NCBI GenBank assembly: GCA_036563805.1
Contig: DATCLS010000080.1
Coordinates: forward strand, 1-41,931
Length of the DNA: 41,931 nt
Reading direction: 5' to 3'
DNA from: DATCLS01 sp036563805
GTDB lineage: Bacteria; Actinomycetota; Acidimicrobiia; Acidimicrobiales; VFJN01
In this document: positions 27,337-36,204 of the stretch, in pieces
Position numbering within the stretch: the stretch's first letter is position 1
How the letters are laid out: every line of letters starts with the position of its first letter
Program-made: the position numbers and the translations under genes
The notes under the pieces: generated by a model
What the model was told of the DNA's origin: nothing
What the model saw: only the letters and a program-made list of their open reading frames with translations
Database searches by the model: none

Positions 27337-30033
27337 TTACGGGGAGTCGCCGTAGAACAAGCGCTCGACGACCCGGCGGGCCCGGCGGGTCACCCGCCGG
27401 TAGTCGGCCCGCAGCTCGGCCGGCGTGGTGCGCAGCGAGCGGGCCAGGCGGGCCAGGTCGTTGGGGCGGGTCGGCAGCGAGTCGGTGGCCGCCGGGCTCG
27501 AGCCCACCAGCCACCACCGGTTGCGGGTCTGCTCGCAGAACCGGTAGGCGGCGGCCAGCACCTCGGCGTCGCCCTCGGCGACCACACCCGCCTCCACCAA
27601 CCGCTTCAGCGCCTCCATCGTCCCCGGCGACCGGACGCCGGTCCGCAGCTGGAGCAGCTGGACCGTCCACTCCACGTCCGACAGCGACCCCCGGCCCAGC
27701 TTCAGGTGGAACTGCGGGTCCTCGCCGGGCGGGATCCGCTCGCGCTCCACCCGGGCCTTCATGCGGCGGACCTCCCGCTCGTCGTCGGCGCTGAACGGCC
27801 GGCCCCACACGACCTCCTCGATCAGGGCCGCGAACCGCTCGCCCAGCGCGCGGTCCCCCGCCACCGGCCGGGCCCGGGCCATGGCCTGCCGCTCCCAGGT
27901 CTGCGCCCACCGGTCGAAGTAGGCCGCGTACCCCTCGAAGCTGCGACTCAACGGCCCCTGCCGCCCCTCGGGCCGCAGGTTGGGGTCGACGGCGTAGATC
28001 CGCTGGGCCGGCGTCGGCCCGCCGACGAAGCGGATCAGGTCGGCGGCCAGGCGCACCGCCTCGTCGTGGTCGGCGGGCGTGGACCCCTCGTGGACGAACA
28101 CGAGGTCGAGGTCGCTGGCGTAGGACAGCTCGCCGGCCGCCAGCCGCCCCAGCGCCACCACCGCGAACGGCAGCTGCGGCCGCAGCACGGCCAGCGACTG
28201 CTCGAGCGTGGCCTCGGCCAGGGCCGTGAGGTCGGCCCCCACCACCGACACGGGAGCCACGCCGTACACGTCGCGGGCGGCGATGCCCAGCAGGTGCCGG
28301 CCCCGCCACCGGCGCAGCGCCCACTGCTGCTCGGACCGGTCGACCCGCCAGCCCAACGCCCGACCCGCGGAGCGGACCAGGTCGTCGCGGGCCTGGGTCT
28401 GCAGCCGGGACGGGTCGGCCAGGCGCACGATCAGGTCGGGGTTGGCGACCAGCAGGTCGCCGCACAGCCGGCTCGTGCCCAGCAGGAGGCACAGGTGACG
28501 GGCGACCTCGGGGCTGTCGCGGAAGGCGTTGGCCAGCTCCATCGACCGCTGGGCCCCCGAGGCCAGCTTGCGCAGGCCGAGCAGGCCGAGGTCGGGGTCG
28601 GGCGTCTCGGACAGCCAGTCCAGCAGCAGCGGCAGCAGCTGCCGCATCATCCGGGACGACCGGGTGAGGCCCCGCGTCAGCTCCTGGACAGCCTGGCGGG
28701 TCCGCTCGGCGTCGGCGAACCCGAACGAGGCCAGCGCGGCGGCCGCCGACTCGGGCGACAGCGTCCCGGCCCCGGCCATCGCTTCTAGCAGCGGCCGGAA
28801 GTACAGGCGCTCGTGCACCGAGCGAACCAGGTTCTGCTGGTGCTGGACGTCGCGGTCGAACGCCTCGGTCGGCCCGGCGGCCGGCGTCCCCCGGTACCCG
28901 AGCACCCGGGCCACGCGGCGCCGGGCGGCACGGTCCGCCGGCAGCGTGTGGGTCTGGTGGCCGTCCTCCAGCTGGAGGGCGTGCTCGGCCCGGCGTAGGA
29001 ACCGGTAGGCGCCGGCCAGCGCCTCCGCGTCGGACTCGTCCACGTAACCGCCGGCCGCCAGGTCGCTCAGCGCGGTGAGCGTGGTCGGCGACCGCAGCTC
29101 GGGGTCGGCCCGGCCGTGGACCAGCTGGAGCAGCTGGACCGAGAACTCGATGTCGCGGATGCCGCCCCGCCCCCGCTTGACGTCGCGCTCGGCCAGCCCC
29201 TTACGGGCGACCTCGGCCTCGGCCCGCTCCTTGAGGTCGCGCAGCGACCGGACCTCGTCGGCGCCGAACGGGCGGCCCCACACGACCTCGGCCGCCATGT
29301 CGGCCCACGCCTTGCCGAGCACGGCGTCGCCGGCCACCGGCACCGCCTTGATCAGCGCCTGGAACTCCCACGGCTGGGCCCACCGCTCCCAGTAGGCGGC
29401 GTAGCTCTCGAGGCTGCGGGTCAGCGGCCCGTCGCGCCCCTCGGGCCGGAGGTTGGCGTCGACCCGGAAGCAGCGCCGGGCCAGGTCCATCACCGCCCGG
29501 GCCTGCCGCACCTCGCCGCCGACGAACAGCAGGTCGATGTCGCTGGCGTAGTTGAGCTCGTGCCCGCCCAGCTTGCCCATGCCGATGACGGCCAGGTCGC
29601 GGGCCCCGGCCAGCGCCACGGCGGCCCGCAGGACGTCGACGGCCATGTCGCTGAGCGCCGCCGTCGTCGCCTCGAGGTCGTCCAGCCCCGCGAGGTCGCG
29701 GGCGGCGATCCGCAGCAGCTCGCGCTGCTTCCAGCGCACGAGCTCGTCCACCGCGTCGGGATCCGCCCCCACCCCCTCCTCGACGGGTTCGACGGTGGGC
29801 GGCGGCGGGCGGCGGTCGACCGCGGCCAGCACGTCCAGCGCCACCGGGTCGGTCTCGACGACCAGGGTCAGGTTCCGGCTGGCGGCCGCCACCCGCACCA
29901 CGTGGGCGCCCAGGCCCTCGGGGTCGGCCGCCAGGCGCTCGACCACCTCGTCGCCCAGCCGGGTCAGCGCCAGGCGGGCGGCCGGCGGGTCGGCCGACCG
30001 CTCGACGACCGGGACGAGCGACGGGGGGACCAT
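27337..30033 (-). CDS. glnE: Bifunctional glutamine synthetase adenylyltransferase/deadenylylase
   Basis: An 898-residue GlnE that adenylylates glutamine synthetase when nitrogen is plentiful and reverses this under limitation. Two nucleotidyltransferase halves are visible: IGMGKLGGHELNYASDIDLLFV in the first (deadenylylase) and ALGRLAAGELSYASDLDLVFVHEG in the second (adenylylase), each followed by NLRPEGR and GRGGIRDIEFSVQLLQL or GRGSLSDVEWTVQLLQL. The second half keeps the Asp pair. It is slightly shorter than the usual 950-1000 residues, mostly at the N-terminus. ATG 30033 is chosen. The target is GlnA1 Tyr402, encoded 6 kb away. In M. tuberculosis glnE lies between glnA1 and glnA2. It diverges from nadE, another glutamine-using gene. 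Confidence 0.95.
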   Translation of the reverse strand: MVPPSLVPVVERSADPPAARLALTRLGDEVVERLAADPEGLGAHVVRVAAASRNLTLVVETDPVALDVLAAVDRRPPPPTVEPVEEGVGADPDAVDELVRWKQRELLRIAARDLAGLDDLEATTAALSDMAVDVLRAAVALAGARDLAVIGMGKLGGHELNYASDIDLLFVGGEVRQARAVMDLARRCFRVDANLRPEGRDGPLTRSLESYAAYWERWAQPWEFQALIKAVPVAGDAVLGKAWADMAAEVVWGRPFGADEVRSLRDLKERAEAEVARKGLAERDVKRGRGGIRDIEFSVQLLQLVHGRADPELRSPTTLTALSDLAAGGYVDESDAEALAGAYRFLRRAEHALQLEDGHQTHTLPADRAARRRVARVLGYRGTPAAGPTEAFDRDVQHQQNLVRSVHERLYFRPLLEAMAGAGTLSPESAAAALASFGFADAERTRQAVQELTRGLTRSSRMMRQLLPLLLDWLSETPDPDLGLLGLRKLASGAQRSMELANAFRDSPEVARHLCLLLGTSRLCGDLLVANPDLIVRLADPSRLQTQARDDLVRSAGRALGWRVDRSEQQWALRRWRGRHLLGIAARDVYGVAPVSVVGADLTALAEATLEQSLAVLRPQLPFAVVALGRLAAGELSYASDLDLVFVHEGSTPADHDEAVRLAADLIRFVGGPTPAQRIYAVDPNLRPEGRQGPLSRSFEGYAAYFDRWAQTWERQAMARARPVAGDRALGERFAALIEEVVWGRPFSADDEREVRRMKARVERERIPPGEDPQFHLKLGRGSLSDVEWTVQLLQLRTGVRSPGTMEALKRLVEAGVVAEGDAEVLAAAYRFCEQTRNRWWLVGSSPAATDSLPTRPNDLARLARSLRTTPAELRADYRRVTRRARRVVERLFYGDSP

Positions 30034-30180
30034 GCCCCGATCATGCCCGGCCCGTCCAGGGATGCCGCGGCCACTCCGGCGTCGGCCCACGGCGGCTCGG
30101 GGGCGGGGACCCGTGCCCGCCGGGGCCGACGGGTCCGGTGCCGGCCTGCCCCGTCCTGCCGCCCCCGGCGGACCTGCCCC

Positions 30181-30186
30181 TACGCT
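30181..30186 (+). promoter_or_regulatory. -10 box (TACGCT) for nadE
   Basis: TACGCT lies 6 bases before GTG 30193, predicting a leaderless mRNA; no -35 is visible 17 bases upstream. Confidence 0.5.
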
Positions 30187-30192
30187 GGCGGC

Positions 30193-31923
30193 GTGGCTCG
30201 CCTCCGCGTCGCGCTGTGCCAGCTCAACACCCGGGTCGGCGACCTGGCCGGCAACGTCCGCCGCATCGTCGACACGCTCCGCCGGGCGGAGGCCGACGGG
30301 TGTGACCTGGCGGTCTTCCCCGAGCTCGCCCTCACTGGCTACCCGCCCGAGGACCTGCTGCTCAAGCCCGGCTTCGTCGCCGACAACCGGGCCGCGCTCG
30401 ACGAGGTGGCGGCGGCCAGCGGCGCCTGCGCGGCCGTCGTCGGGTTCGTCGACGCCGGGCGCGACCTCTACAACGCGGCGGCCGTCTGCGCCCACGGCGC
30501 GGTCCGGACCGTATACCACAAGCGGGTCCTGCCCAACTACGCGGTGTTCGACGAGCAGCGCTACTTCGCCCCCGGCACCGAGCCGCCCACGCTGGTGCTG
30601 GTCGGCGGCGTCCGGGTCGGCGTGTCGATCTGCGAGGACGCGTTCAACCCGACGGGCCCCATCGCCGCCCAGGCCAACGGCGGTGCCGAGCTGGTCGTCA
30701 ACATCAACGCCTCGCCCTACTACGCCAACCGGCTGGCCGAGCGCGAGCGGATGCTGGCCACCCGGGCGTCCGACGCTTCGTGCGCGCTCGTCTACGTCAA
30801 CCGGGTGGGCGGCCAGGACGAGCTGGTGTTCGACGGGGCCTCGATGGTGTTCGACACCGACGGCGAGCTGGTCGTGCGCCTCCCCCAGTTCGAGGAGGAG
30901 ACGGCGGTGTGCGACATCGAGGTGCTGCCGGTGTTCCGCAAGCGGCTCCTCGACCCCCGGGGCCGGGCCACCGACGCGCCGCTGCCCGTCCACGAGATCT
31001 CGACCACGTCGCGGGCGGCCGCCGCCGACGCCGCCACGGCGCCCCGGCCCGGCGTGATCCACGACACGCTGCCCCCGGTGCGCGAGGTGTACCAGGCCCT
31101 GGTCACCGGCACCCGCGACTACGTCCTGCACAACGGGTTCACCGACGTGGCCATCGGGCTGTCCGGCGGCATCGACTCGTCGCTCGTGGCCTGCATCGCC
31201 GCCGACGCCCTCGGGCCCGAGCGGGTGCACGGCGTGCTCATGCCGTCCCGCTACTCGTCCGACCACTCGCTCGCCGATGCCGAGAAGCTGTGCGTCGAGC
31301 TCGGCATCGAGCGCCGGGTCATCCCCATCGAGCCCGCCTACGCCGCCTTCCTCGACATGCTCGCCCCCAGCTTCGAGGGGCACGAGCCCGACATCACCGA
31401 GGAGAACCTGCAGTCCCGCATCCGCGGGATGCTGCTGATGGCGCTGTCCAACAAGTACCGGGGCTGGCTGGTGCTGACCACCGGCAACAAGAGCGAGATG
31501 GCGGTCGGCTACTCGACCCTCTACGGCGACACGGCGGGCGGGTTCGCCGTGATCAAGGACGTCCCCAAGCTGCTCGTCTACGAGCTGGCCCGCGACCGCA
31601 ACGCCGTGGCCGGGCGGTCGATCATCCCCGACAACGTCCTGACCAAGCCGCCGTCGGCCGAGCTGCGACCCGACCAGCGCGACGACCAGTCCCTGCCGCC
31701 CTACGAGGTGCTCGACCCCATCCTCGAGGCCTACGTCGAGGACGACCTGACCCGGACCCAGCTCATCGAGCGGGGGTTCGACCCCGAGCTCGTCGAGCGC
31801 ATCACCCGGCTCGTCGACGTGTCCGAGTACAAGCGGCGCCAGACCCCGCCGGGCGTGCGGGTGACGCCCAAGGCGTTCGGCAAGGACCGGCGCGTGCCGA
31901 TCACCAACGCCTACCGGGGCTGA
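30193..31923 (+). CDS. nadE: Glutamine-dependent NAD+ synthetase
   Basis: A 576-residue two-domain enzyme making NAD+ from deamido-NAD+, ATP and glutamine. The N-terminal nitrilase-type glutaminase has the triad Glu44 (FPELALTGYP), Lys110 (YHKRVLPN) and Cys147 (SICEDAF). The C-terminal synthetase has the P-loop SGGIDSS from Ser324, the TGNKSEMAVGYSTLYGD segment and DELRP-like residues near the end (SAELRPDQRDDQSLPPYE). The 576-residue form is the common bacterial type rather than the longer mycobacterial one. GTG 30193 begins the nitrilase domain and follows a -10 box. An EamA transporter gene starts within about 10 bases of its stop. Confidence 0.95.
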   Translation: MARLRVALCQLNTRVGDLAGNVRRIVDTLRRAEADGCDLAVFPELALTGYPPEDLLLKPGFVADNRAALDEVAAASGACAAVVGFVDAGRDLYNAAAVCAHGAVRTVYHKRVLPNYAVFDEQRYFAPGTEPPTLVLVGGVRVGVSICEDAFNPTGPIAAQANGGAELVVNINASPYYANRLAERERMLATRASDASCALVYVNRVGGQDELVFDGASMVFDTDGELVVRLPQFEEETAVCDIEVLPVFRKRLLDPRGRATDAPLPVHEISTTSRAAAADAATAPRPGVIHDTLPPVREVYQALVTGTRDYVLHNGFTDVAIGLSGGIDSSLVACIAADALGPERVHGVLMPSRYSSDHSLADAEKLCVELGIERRVIPIEPAYAAFLDMLAPSFEGHEPDITEENLQSRIRGMLLMALSNKYRGWLVLTTGNKSEMAVGYSTLYGDTAGGFAVIKDVPKLLVYELARDRNAVAGRSIIPDNVLTKPPSAELRPDQRDDQSLPPYEVLDPILEAYVEDDLTRTQLIERGFDPELVERITRLVDVSEYKRRQTPPGVRVTPKAFGKDRRVPITNAYRG

Positions 31924-31931
31924 CGCCGGCC

Positions 31932-33167
31932 TTGGCCCCCGCCTTCGCCCGTGGCCGGGCGCGTCGGGACGGTCGCGCCGGATCGGCCGGTCGGGCCGGC
32001 CGGGACGGCTCCCGGTCGGCGGGTCGGGCCGGCCGGGACGGCTCCCGGTCGACCGAGCCGGCCCGCTGGCGGGCCGACCTGGCGCTGGTCGTCGCCGCCT
32101 TCTTCTTCGGCACCACGTTCCTCGTCGTGCAGGACGCGGTCGAGGAGGCCGAGCCGGTCCCGTTCGTGGCCGTCCGGTTCCTGCTCGGGGCCGCGGTGCT
32201 CGGGGCGCTGAGCTGGCGGCGGCCGGCCAGCCCCGGCGCGGTCCGGCACGGGATGGTCGCCGGCGCCGCCCTGGCCGCCGGCTACGTGCTCCAGACGGTC
32301 GGGCTCCAGTACACGACGCCGGCCACCTCGGCGTTCCTGACCTACCTGCTGATCGTGCTCGTCCCGCTGCTCGGCTGGCTGGCGCTCGGCCGGCGGCCGC
32401 CCCGGGCCACCGCGGCCGGCGTGGCGCTGGCCCTCGCGGGGATGGTCCTGCTGACCGGGAGCGGCACCGGCGGGGCCGGAGCGGGAACGGACGGCGGCCT
32501 CGGGGGCCTCGCCGGCCTCGGCCGCGGCGAGCTGCTGACGCTCGGCGGCGCGGTGGCGTTCGCCGTGCACATGTTGATCCTGGGCGAGACCGCCGGGCGG
32601 CACGACCCGCTCCGGTTCACGTCCATCCAGCTGGCCACCGTGGGCGCCGCCTGCGCCGTGCCCGGCCTCGTGACCGGCGGGCCGGCCGGGCTGGCGCTGC
32701 CCCGATCGGCACTGGGGGCCGCCGCCTTCACCGGCGTGCTGGCCACGGCGCTCACGTTCGCCGGCATGGTGTTCGCCCAGCGGACCGTGAGCCCGACCCG
32801 GGCCGCGCTCATCCTGCTGCTCGAGCCTGTGTTCGCCCTGCTCATGGCATGGGTGGCCGGCGACCCGCCGACCGCCGCCACGCTGACCGGCGGCGGCCTG
32901 ATCCTGCTGGCGGTCGTGGTGGCCGAGGTGCTGCCGACGGCCGCGGGCGGCGGCCACGCCGGGGGCGCGGCGGCGCCGGCGGCCGGCGGGGTGCTGGCGG
33001 CCGCCGAGGGGGCCGCCGGGCCGTCGGCGGGCGCCCGCGGCGCCGCCGTGGCCCCGGCCGAGGGCGCGGCCGGCGACGCCGCGTCCCTGGTCGGCGACGG
33101 GGTGCTCATCCCCGACCGGCCCGGCGCCGCCGATCGCGAGGGCGAGCACCACGGGGTGCGAGACTGA
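31932..33167 (+). CDS. EamA/DMT-family transporter with long tails
   Basis: About 411 residues. The core (about 52-335) holds ten membrane segments of the drug/metabolite transporter superfamily: LALVVAAFFFGTTFLVVQDA, VRFLLGAAVLGAL, TTPATSAFLTYLLIVLVPLLGWLALG, and a second half with AAFTGVLATALTFAGMVFAQRTVSPTRAALILLLEPVFALLMAW, the classic EamA motif. A TTG at 31932, nine bases after nadE, is the only usual start before the first membrane segment; it yields an Arg/Gly-rich tail built on an 11-codon tandem repeat. The C-terminal 75 residues are Ala/Gly-rich. Substrate unknown. Probably co-transcribed with nadE. Confidence 0.82.
   Translation: MAPAFARGRARRDGRAGSAGRAGRDGSRSAGRAGRDGSRSTEPARWRADLALVVAAFFFGTTFLVVQDAVEEAEPVPFVAVRFLLGAAVLGALSWRRPASPGAVRHGMVAGAALAAGYVLQTVGLQYTTPATSAFLTYLLIVLVPLLGWLALGRRPPRATAAGVALALAGMVLLTGSGTGGAGAGTDGGLGGLAGLGRGELLTLGGAVAFAVHMLILGETAGRHDPLRFTSIQLATVGAACAVPGLVTGGPAGLALPRSALGAAAFTGVLATALTFAGMVFAQRTVSPTRAALILLLEPVFALLMAWVAGDPPTAATLTGGGLILLAVVVAEVLPTAAGGGHAGGAAAPAAGGVLAAAEGAAGPSAGARGAAVAPAEGAAGDAASLVGDGVLIPDRPGAADREGEHHGVRD
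31989..32054. repeat. 33-bp in-frame tandem repeat in the EamA gene
   Basis: Two copies, 31989-32021 and 32022-32054, identical for 30 bases and differing at the last three (GCG versus ACC). They encode two copies of GRAGRDGSRS-type sequence before the first membrane segment. Confidence 0.85.
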
Positions 33168-33172
33168 CGGCG

Positions 33173-33784
33173 ATGGCCGACCCGACCCTCCCCCCGCCGC
33201 TGCCGCTGGGTGCCCCGACCGCCCCGCCGCCAGGGCTGACGCTCCAGGACGGCGCCCGCCTCGTCGGCCACCACGTCTGGCTCGAGACCCGCCTGTTCGA
33301 GGTGCTGGGCGGCTGGGTGCAGAGCGTCCCCGAGCCCGAGGTCAAGGCGCACCTGGCCACCCACTCGCGGCGCCACGCCTGGCACGCCGAGCTGTGGCAC
33401 GGGCACCTGCCCGACGTGGCCGACATCGACGCCGACTCCCTCGTCGCCCCTCCGGGCGACCGGGCGGACGAGGCGCTGGCGGCGCTGGCCGAGCCGGAGC
33501 CCACGATCGAGCGGCTCACCGGCCTCTACCGGGTGGTCCTGCCCCGGCTCGTCACCGCCACGTCCCGGGTGCTGGCCCGGACCTCGGCCGTCGCCGACGC
33601 CGCCCTCGCCCGCTCGCTGCGCTTCGTCCTGGGCGACGACCTCGACGAGTGGCGGGACGGCGAGGCGCTGCTCCAGGCGCTGCTCACCGGGCCCGACGAG
33701 ATCGACCGGGCCACCGCCCACCAGGCGCAGCTGGAGAAGCTGGTCGTGGCGCTCATGCCGACCCTCGCCCCGCCCGGCTCCTAG
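33173..33784 (+). CDS. Helical protein, possibly ferritin-like; function unknown
   Basis: A 203-residue protein predicted to be mainly alpha-helical. After a Pro-rich N-terminus (1-22), the helices read ARLVGHHVWLETRLFEVLGGWV, EVKAHLATHSRRHAWHAELWHGHLP, RLTGLYRVVLPRLVTATSRVLA and AHQAQLEKLVVALMPTL. Conserved-looking His/Glu positions (HHxxLE, HSRRHAWHAELWH) recall ferritin-like di-metal bundles, but no exact ExxH pair is clear. It begins 5 bases after the EamA stop, so the two genes form an operon with nadE. No functional family is recognised. Confidence 0.68.
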   Translation: MADPTLPPPLPLGAPTAPPPGLTLQDGARLVGHHVWLETRLFEVLGGWVQSVPEPEVKAHLATHSRRHAWHAELWHGHLPDVADIDADSLVAPPGDRADEALAALAEPEPTIERLTGLYRVVLPRLVTATSRVLARTSAVADAALARSLRFVLGDDLDEWRDGEALLQALLTGPDEIDRATAHQAQLEKLVVALMPTLAPPGS

Positions 33785-33816
33785 CGCCCGGGCGGGCTCG
33801 CCGGGCCCGGTGAGCA

Positions 33817-33836
33817 GCGCCGGGCGCGCCCGGCGC
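33817..33836. terminator. 20-base perfect palindrome between convergent genes
   Basis: A fully self-complementary 20-base stretch centred at 33826/33827 between convergent genes; it may act as a bidirectional terminator, although a hairpin without a loop is weaker. Confidence 0.4.
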
Positions 33837-33859
33837 ACCGCGCGGAGCGGCCCGCCCGG

Positions 33860-34729
33860 CTACGCGGTCGTGGGCGTGGAGGTGGGCGTCGGGGACGGGG
33901 CCGCCGAGGTCGAGGTCGACGTGGGCGACGCCGTGGTCGGCGGCTGCGTCGTGCTCGACCCGTCGCCGTGCCGGTGCGGTTCGTACCGCCCGTCACCCGA
34001 GCCGCGGCCGGTGCCGGTGCCGTCGGCGTCGCCGTCCCGGTCGCCATCGCGGCCGTGGCGGTCGCCGCCGTGGTCACGGTCCCAACCGCCGCCCCAGTCG
34101 TGGTCGCGTCCGTACTGCTGCCAGAACTCCGGCGTCAGCCACCACGGCAGCTGCGCCCCGCCCGGCGGCGGGCCGCCCGGGGCCTGGGCGGTCGGCGGCG
34201 GCGCGGTCGTGGACGGCGCCGGCGGTGCGGTCGTGGAGGTCGGCGGCGCCGTGGTCGAGGTCGTCGACGAGGTGGTGGAGGCGGGCGTCCCGGTGTCGGC
34301 GGCGTCCTCGCGCTGGAACAGGTCGAGCCCGATGGCCGAGCCCACGTCGGCCACCGCCGAGTGGACCTCGCGGGGCAGGTGCCCGCCGCTCGTCGCCACC
34401 ACCAGGCCGATCAGCACCGCGGCGGCCGCGGCCACGCTGGCCACCGGCCGACGGTAGGCGGCCAGCCCCGAGCGCGCCGGCGTGGCCGCCCGCATGTGGC
34501 GCGGCTTGTGGCGGAGCCGCCGGCGCGACGACGGGACCTGGGGCCGGGGGACGCCGCGCTCGATCTGAGCTCGCAGCGCGTCGGACATCGGCGGCGGCGG
34601 CTCGACCTCGGAGCTGGCGTGGAGCACGGCGGCGACCTCGGCGAGGGCGGCCAGATCGGCGCGACCCTCCGGCTGGCGGCCCGCCAGCACCTCCTCGGTC
34701 TCACGCGCGCTCAAGCGAAGATCGGTCAT
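33860..34729 (-). CDS. Putative single-pass anti-sigma factor with Asp/His/Gly-rich ectodomain
   Basis: A 289-residue protein encoded just downstream of an ECF sigma factor. The N-terminus (1-100; LSARETEEVLAGRQPEG, DLAALAEVAAVLHASSEVEPPP) is helical and cytoplasmic, with no HxxxCxxC zinc motif, recalling the RsdA type of anti-sigma rather than ZAS. One membrane segment (VASVAAAAAVLIGLVVATSG, about 107-126) follows. The exterior is a Thr/Ser/Pro-rich linker (about 158-200), a segment WWLTPEFWQQYGRDHDWGGG, and an Asp/His/Gly/Arg-rich tract (about 215-260), then another Thr/Ser/Pro tail. The charged tract could bind metal. ATG 34729 is chosen. Confidence 0.72.
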   Translation of the reverse strand: MTDLRLSARETEEVLAGRQPEGRADLAALAEVAAVLHASSEVEPPPPMSDALRAQIERGVPRPQVPSSRRRLRHKPRHMRAATPARSGLAAYRRPVASVAAAAAVLIGLVVATSGGHLPREVHSAVADVGSAIGLDLFQREDAADTGTPASTTSSTTSTTAPPTSTTAPPAPSTTAPPPTAQAPGGPPPGGAQLPWWLTPEFWQQYGRDHDWGGGWDRDHGGDRHGRDGDRDGDADGTGTGRGSGDGRYEPHRHGDGSSTTQPPTTASPTSTSTSAAPSPTPTSTPTTA

Positions 34730-34847
34730 TCCGTTCAGGTCAACGCCCGCAGGCGCCAAGAAGATGCGTCACGGACTGGTTCCGTGTTGTCCATTCGAAG
34801 TCGTCCCCCGCCCTTCCGCCGGTGTCGCCGGCGTCGTCCCTGGCCCG

Positions 34848-35465
34848 TCAGGTCCCGACCGGCCTGCGATCGATGTGCCGGCGGAGGGCGGCCAGGGCCC
34901 GGTGCTGCAGCGCCTTCACCGCCCCCTCGCGCTTGCCGAGCATGCGCGCCACCTCCTCGACCGAGAGGTCGGCGACGATGCGGAGGAGGATGACGTCGCG
35001 CTGGTCGCGCGACAGCACGGCCAGCAGGTCGCGGATGCGGTCGTGGGCGAGCCAGTTGAGGACGTCGTCCTCGACGTCACCGGTGCCCATGTGCTCCTCG
35101 ACGCCCACGTCGCCGTCGACCCGCGGCTGGCGGTTGGCGCGCCGGCGGTCGTCGATCATGCGGTGGTGGGCGATCGTGAACACCCACGAGCGGAAGTTCT
35201 GCTCGTTGCCCTCGAAGCCGGCGAGGTTGCGGTGGACCTGGGCGAACACGTCGTTCGTCAGCCCGTCGGGGTCGCTCGCCCGGTGCCAGCGGAGGTACGC
35301 GGAGACCTGGCCGGCGAGCGAGCGGTAGATCTGCTCGAACGCGACGGCCGACCCGGCCCTGGCCGCCTCGATCAGCGACCCCACCGACGGCGACTGGTGG
35401 TAGCGGACGCTGGCGGTCACCCTCGGCGCCACTGCGGCCAGAGGCCGATCGTCGGTGAGCTGCAC
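34848..35465 (-). CDS. ECF-type RNA polymerase sigma factor
   Basis: A 205-residue extracytoplasmic-function sigma factor. Region 2 (about 32-105) contains AGSAVAFEQIYRSLAGQVSAYL, LTNDVFAQVHRNLAGF and NFRSWVFTIAHHRMIDDRRRANR; region 4 (about 145-200) is LAVLSRDQRDVILLRIVADLSVEEVARMLGKREGAVKALQHRALAALRR, in pieces. A GTG start follows GGGGAGGG. The next gene on the same strand, 118 bases away, encodes the probable anti-sigma factor. Resemblance is to the SigD/RsdA arrangement of actinobacteria, although the subgroup cannot be fixed without a search. Confidence 0.92.
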   Translation of the reverse strand: MQLTDDRPLAAVAPRVTASVRYHQSPSVGSLIEAARAGSAVAFEQIYRSLAGQVSAYLRWHRASDPDGLTNDVFAQVHRNLAGFEGNEQNFRSWVFTIAHHRMIDDRRRANRQPRVDGDVGVEEHMGTGDVEDDVLNWLAHDRIRDLLAVLSRDQRDVILLRIVADLSVEEVARMLGKREGAVKALQHRALAALRRHIDRRPVGT

Positions 35466-36204
35466 GCGTAGCCCTCCCCTGTCGTCACCACAGGTCCTGA
35501 GCGTTCGTCGCCTGGCGACAGTCGATCACAGTGGCAAGTCCACAGAAACTGTCTCCTCCCGCGGCGTGACATTAGTCAAACCTGTAGACCCCAGGCAGCA
35601 CGCTCCGGGACGAAAGACGACGGCCCGCGTCAATCCCCAGCGTACGGACGTGTCAGCTGTAACAATTTTGCCACTTGGGACCACGCTCCGACGCCGCGGA
35701 GGCACGATCGGACGCCACTGTACGTAGCGAACGGCCGCCAGGGGTGGAGGGTGGGGGCCGTCAGGGAGCCGGCACCGCGCCGCCCGGGCGGGGCGGCGGC
35801 GGGATCGGGACGGGACGCCGGGCGGCCGCCACGGGGGTCGCCGGGCCGTCGGCGGGCACCCGCAGGCCCTGCCACCAGGCGATCCTGGGGATGGCCGGCC
35901 GGTGGCCGGGAGACGACCGGAGGCCGACCGGAAGACGACTGGACGGCGGCCGGGAGGTGGCCGCCGGGTGATCCCCCATCGACGCGCTCGGGCAGTGTAC
36001 GGTGGGAAGAGCCGGGGCGACGTTGTCCTGCCGGTGGTTGCGACCGCGTGACCGTTTTTCGACGCGAGCGTCGCCGCCCTTGACCGCACCGGTATCCTTT
36101 AGGACGCCCCGGGTTCCGGGCGCATCGAGCACTCGCGGTATCGAGGCCAGAAGCCGACCGTTGAGGCTCCCACCACACCGGCGTCACGACAAAGGGACGA
36201 TACG
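35466..36204. other. 739-base divergent intergenic region
   Basis: Divergent control region between the ECF sigma gene (minus) and the group 2 sigma gene (plus). It contains an unusually AT-rich patch (TAACAATTTTG, 35660-35670), a short palindrome CGACGCGAGCGTCG near 36060, and TATCCTTTAGGA near 36093. The long frames within it have no recognisable domain, so no gene is called. Confidence 0.5.
35639..35665 (-). promoter_or_regulatory. Possible promoter for the ECF sigma operon
   Basis: On the minus strand TTGTTA (35665-35660) and TACGCT (35644-35639) are 15 bases apart, a short but tolerable spacing. The predicted leader is about 165 bases. Confidence 0.3.

Noticed and set aside
26425..28788. 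787-codon plus-strand open frame
   Set aside because: It lies opposite the esterase and glnE genes; its sequence is Arg/Gly/His-rich with no domain, a GC-driven shadow.
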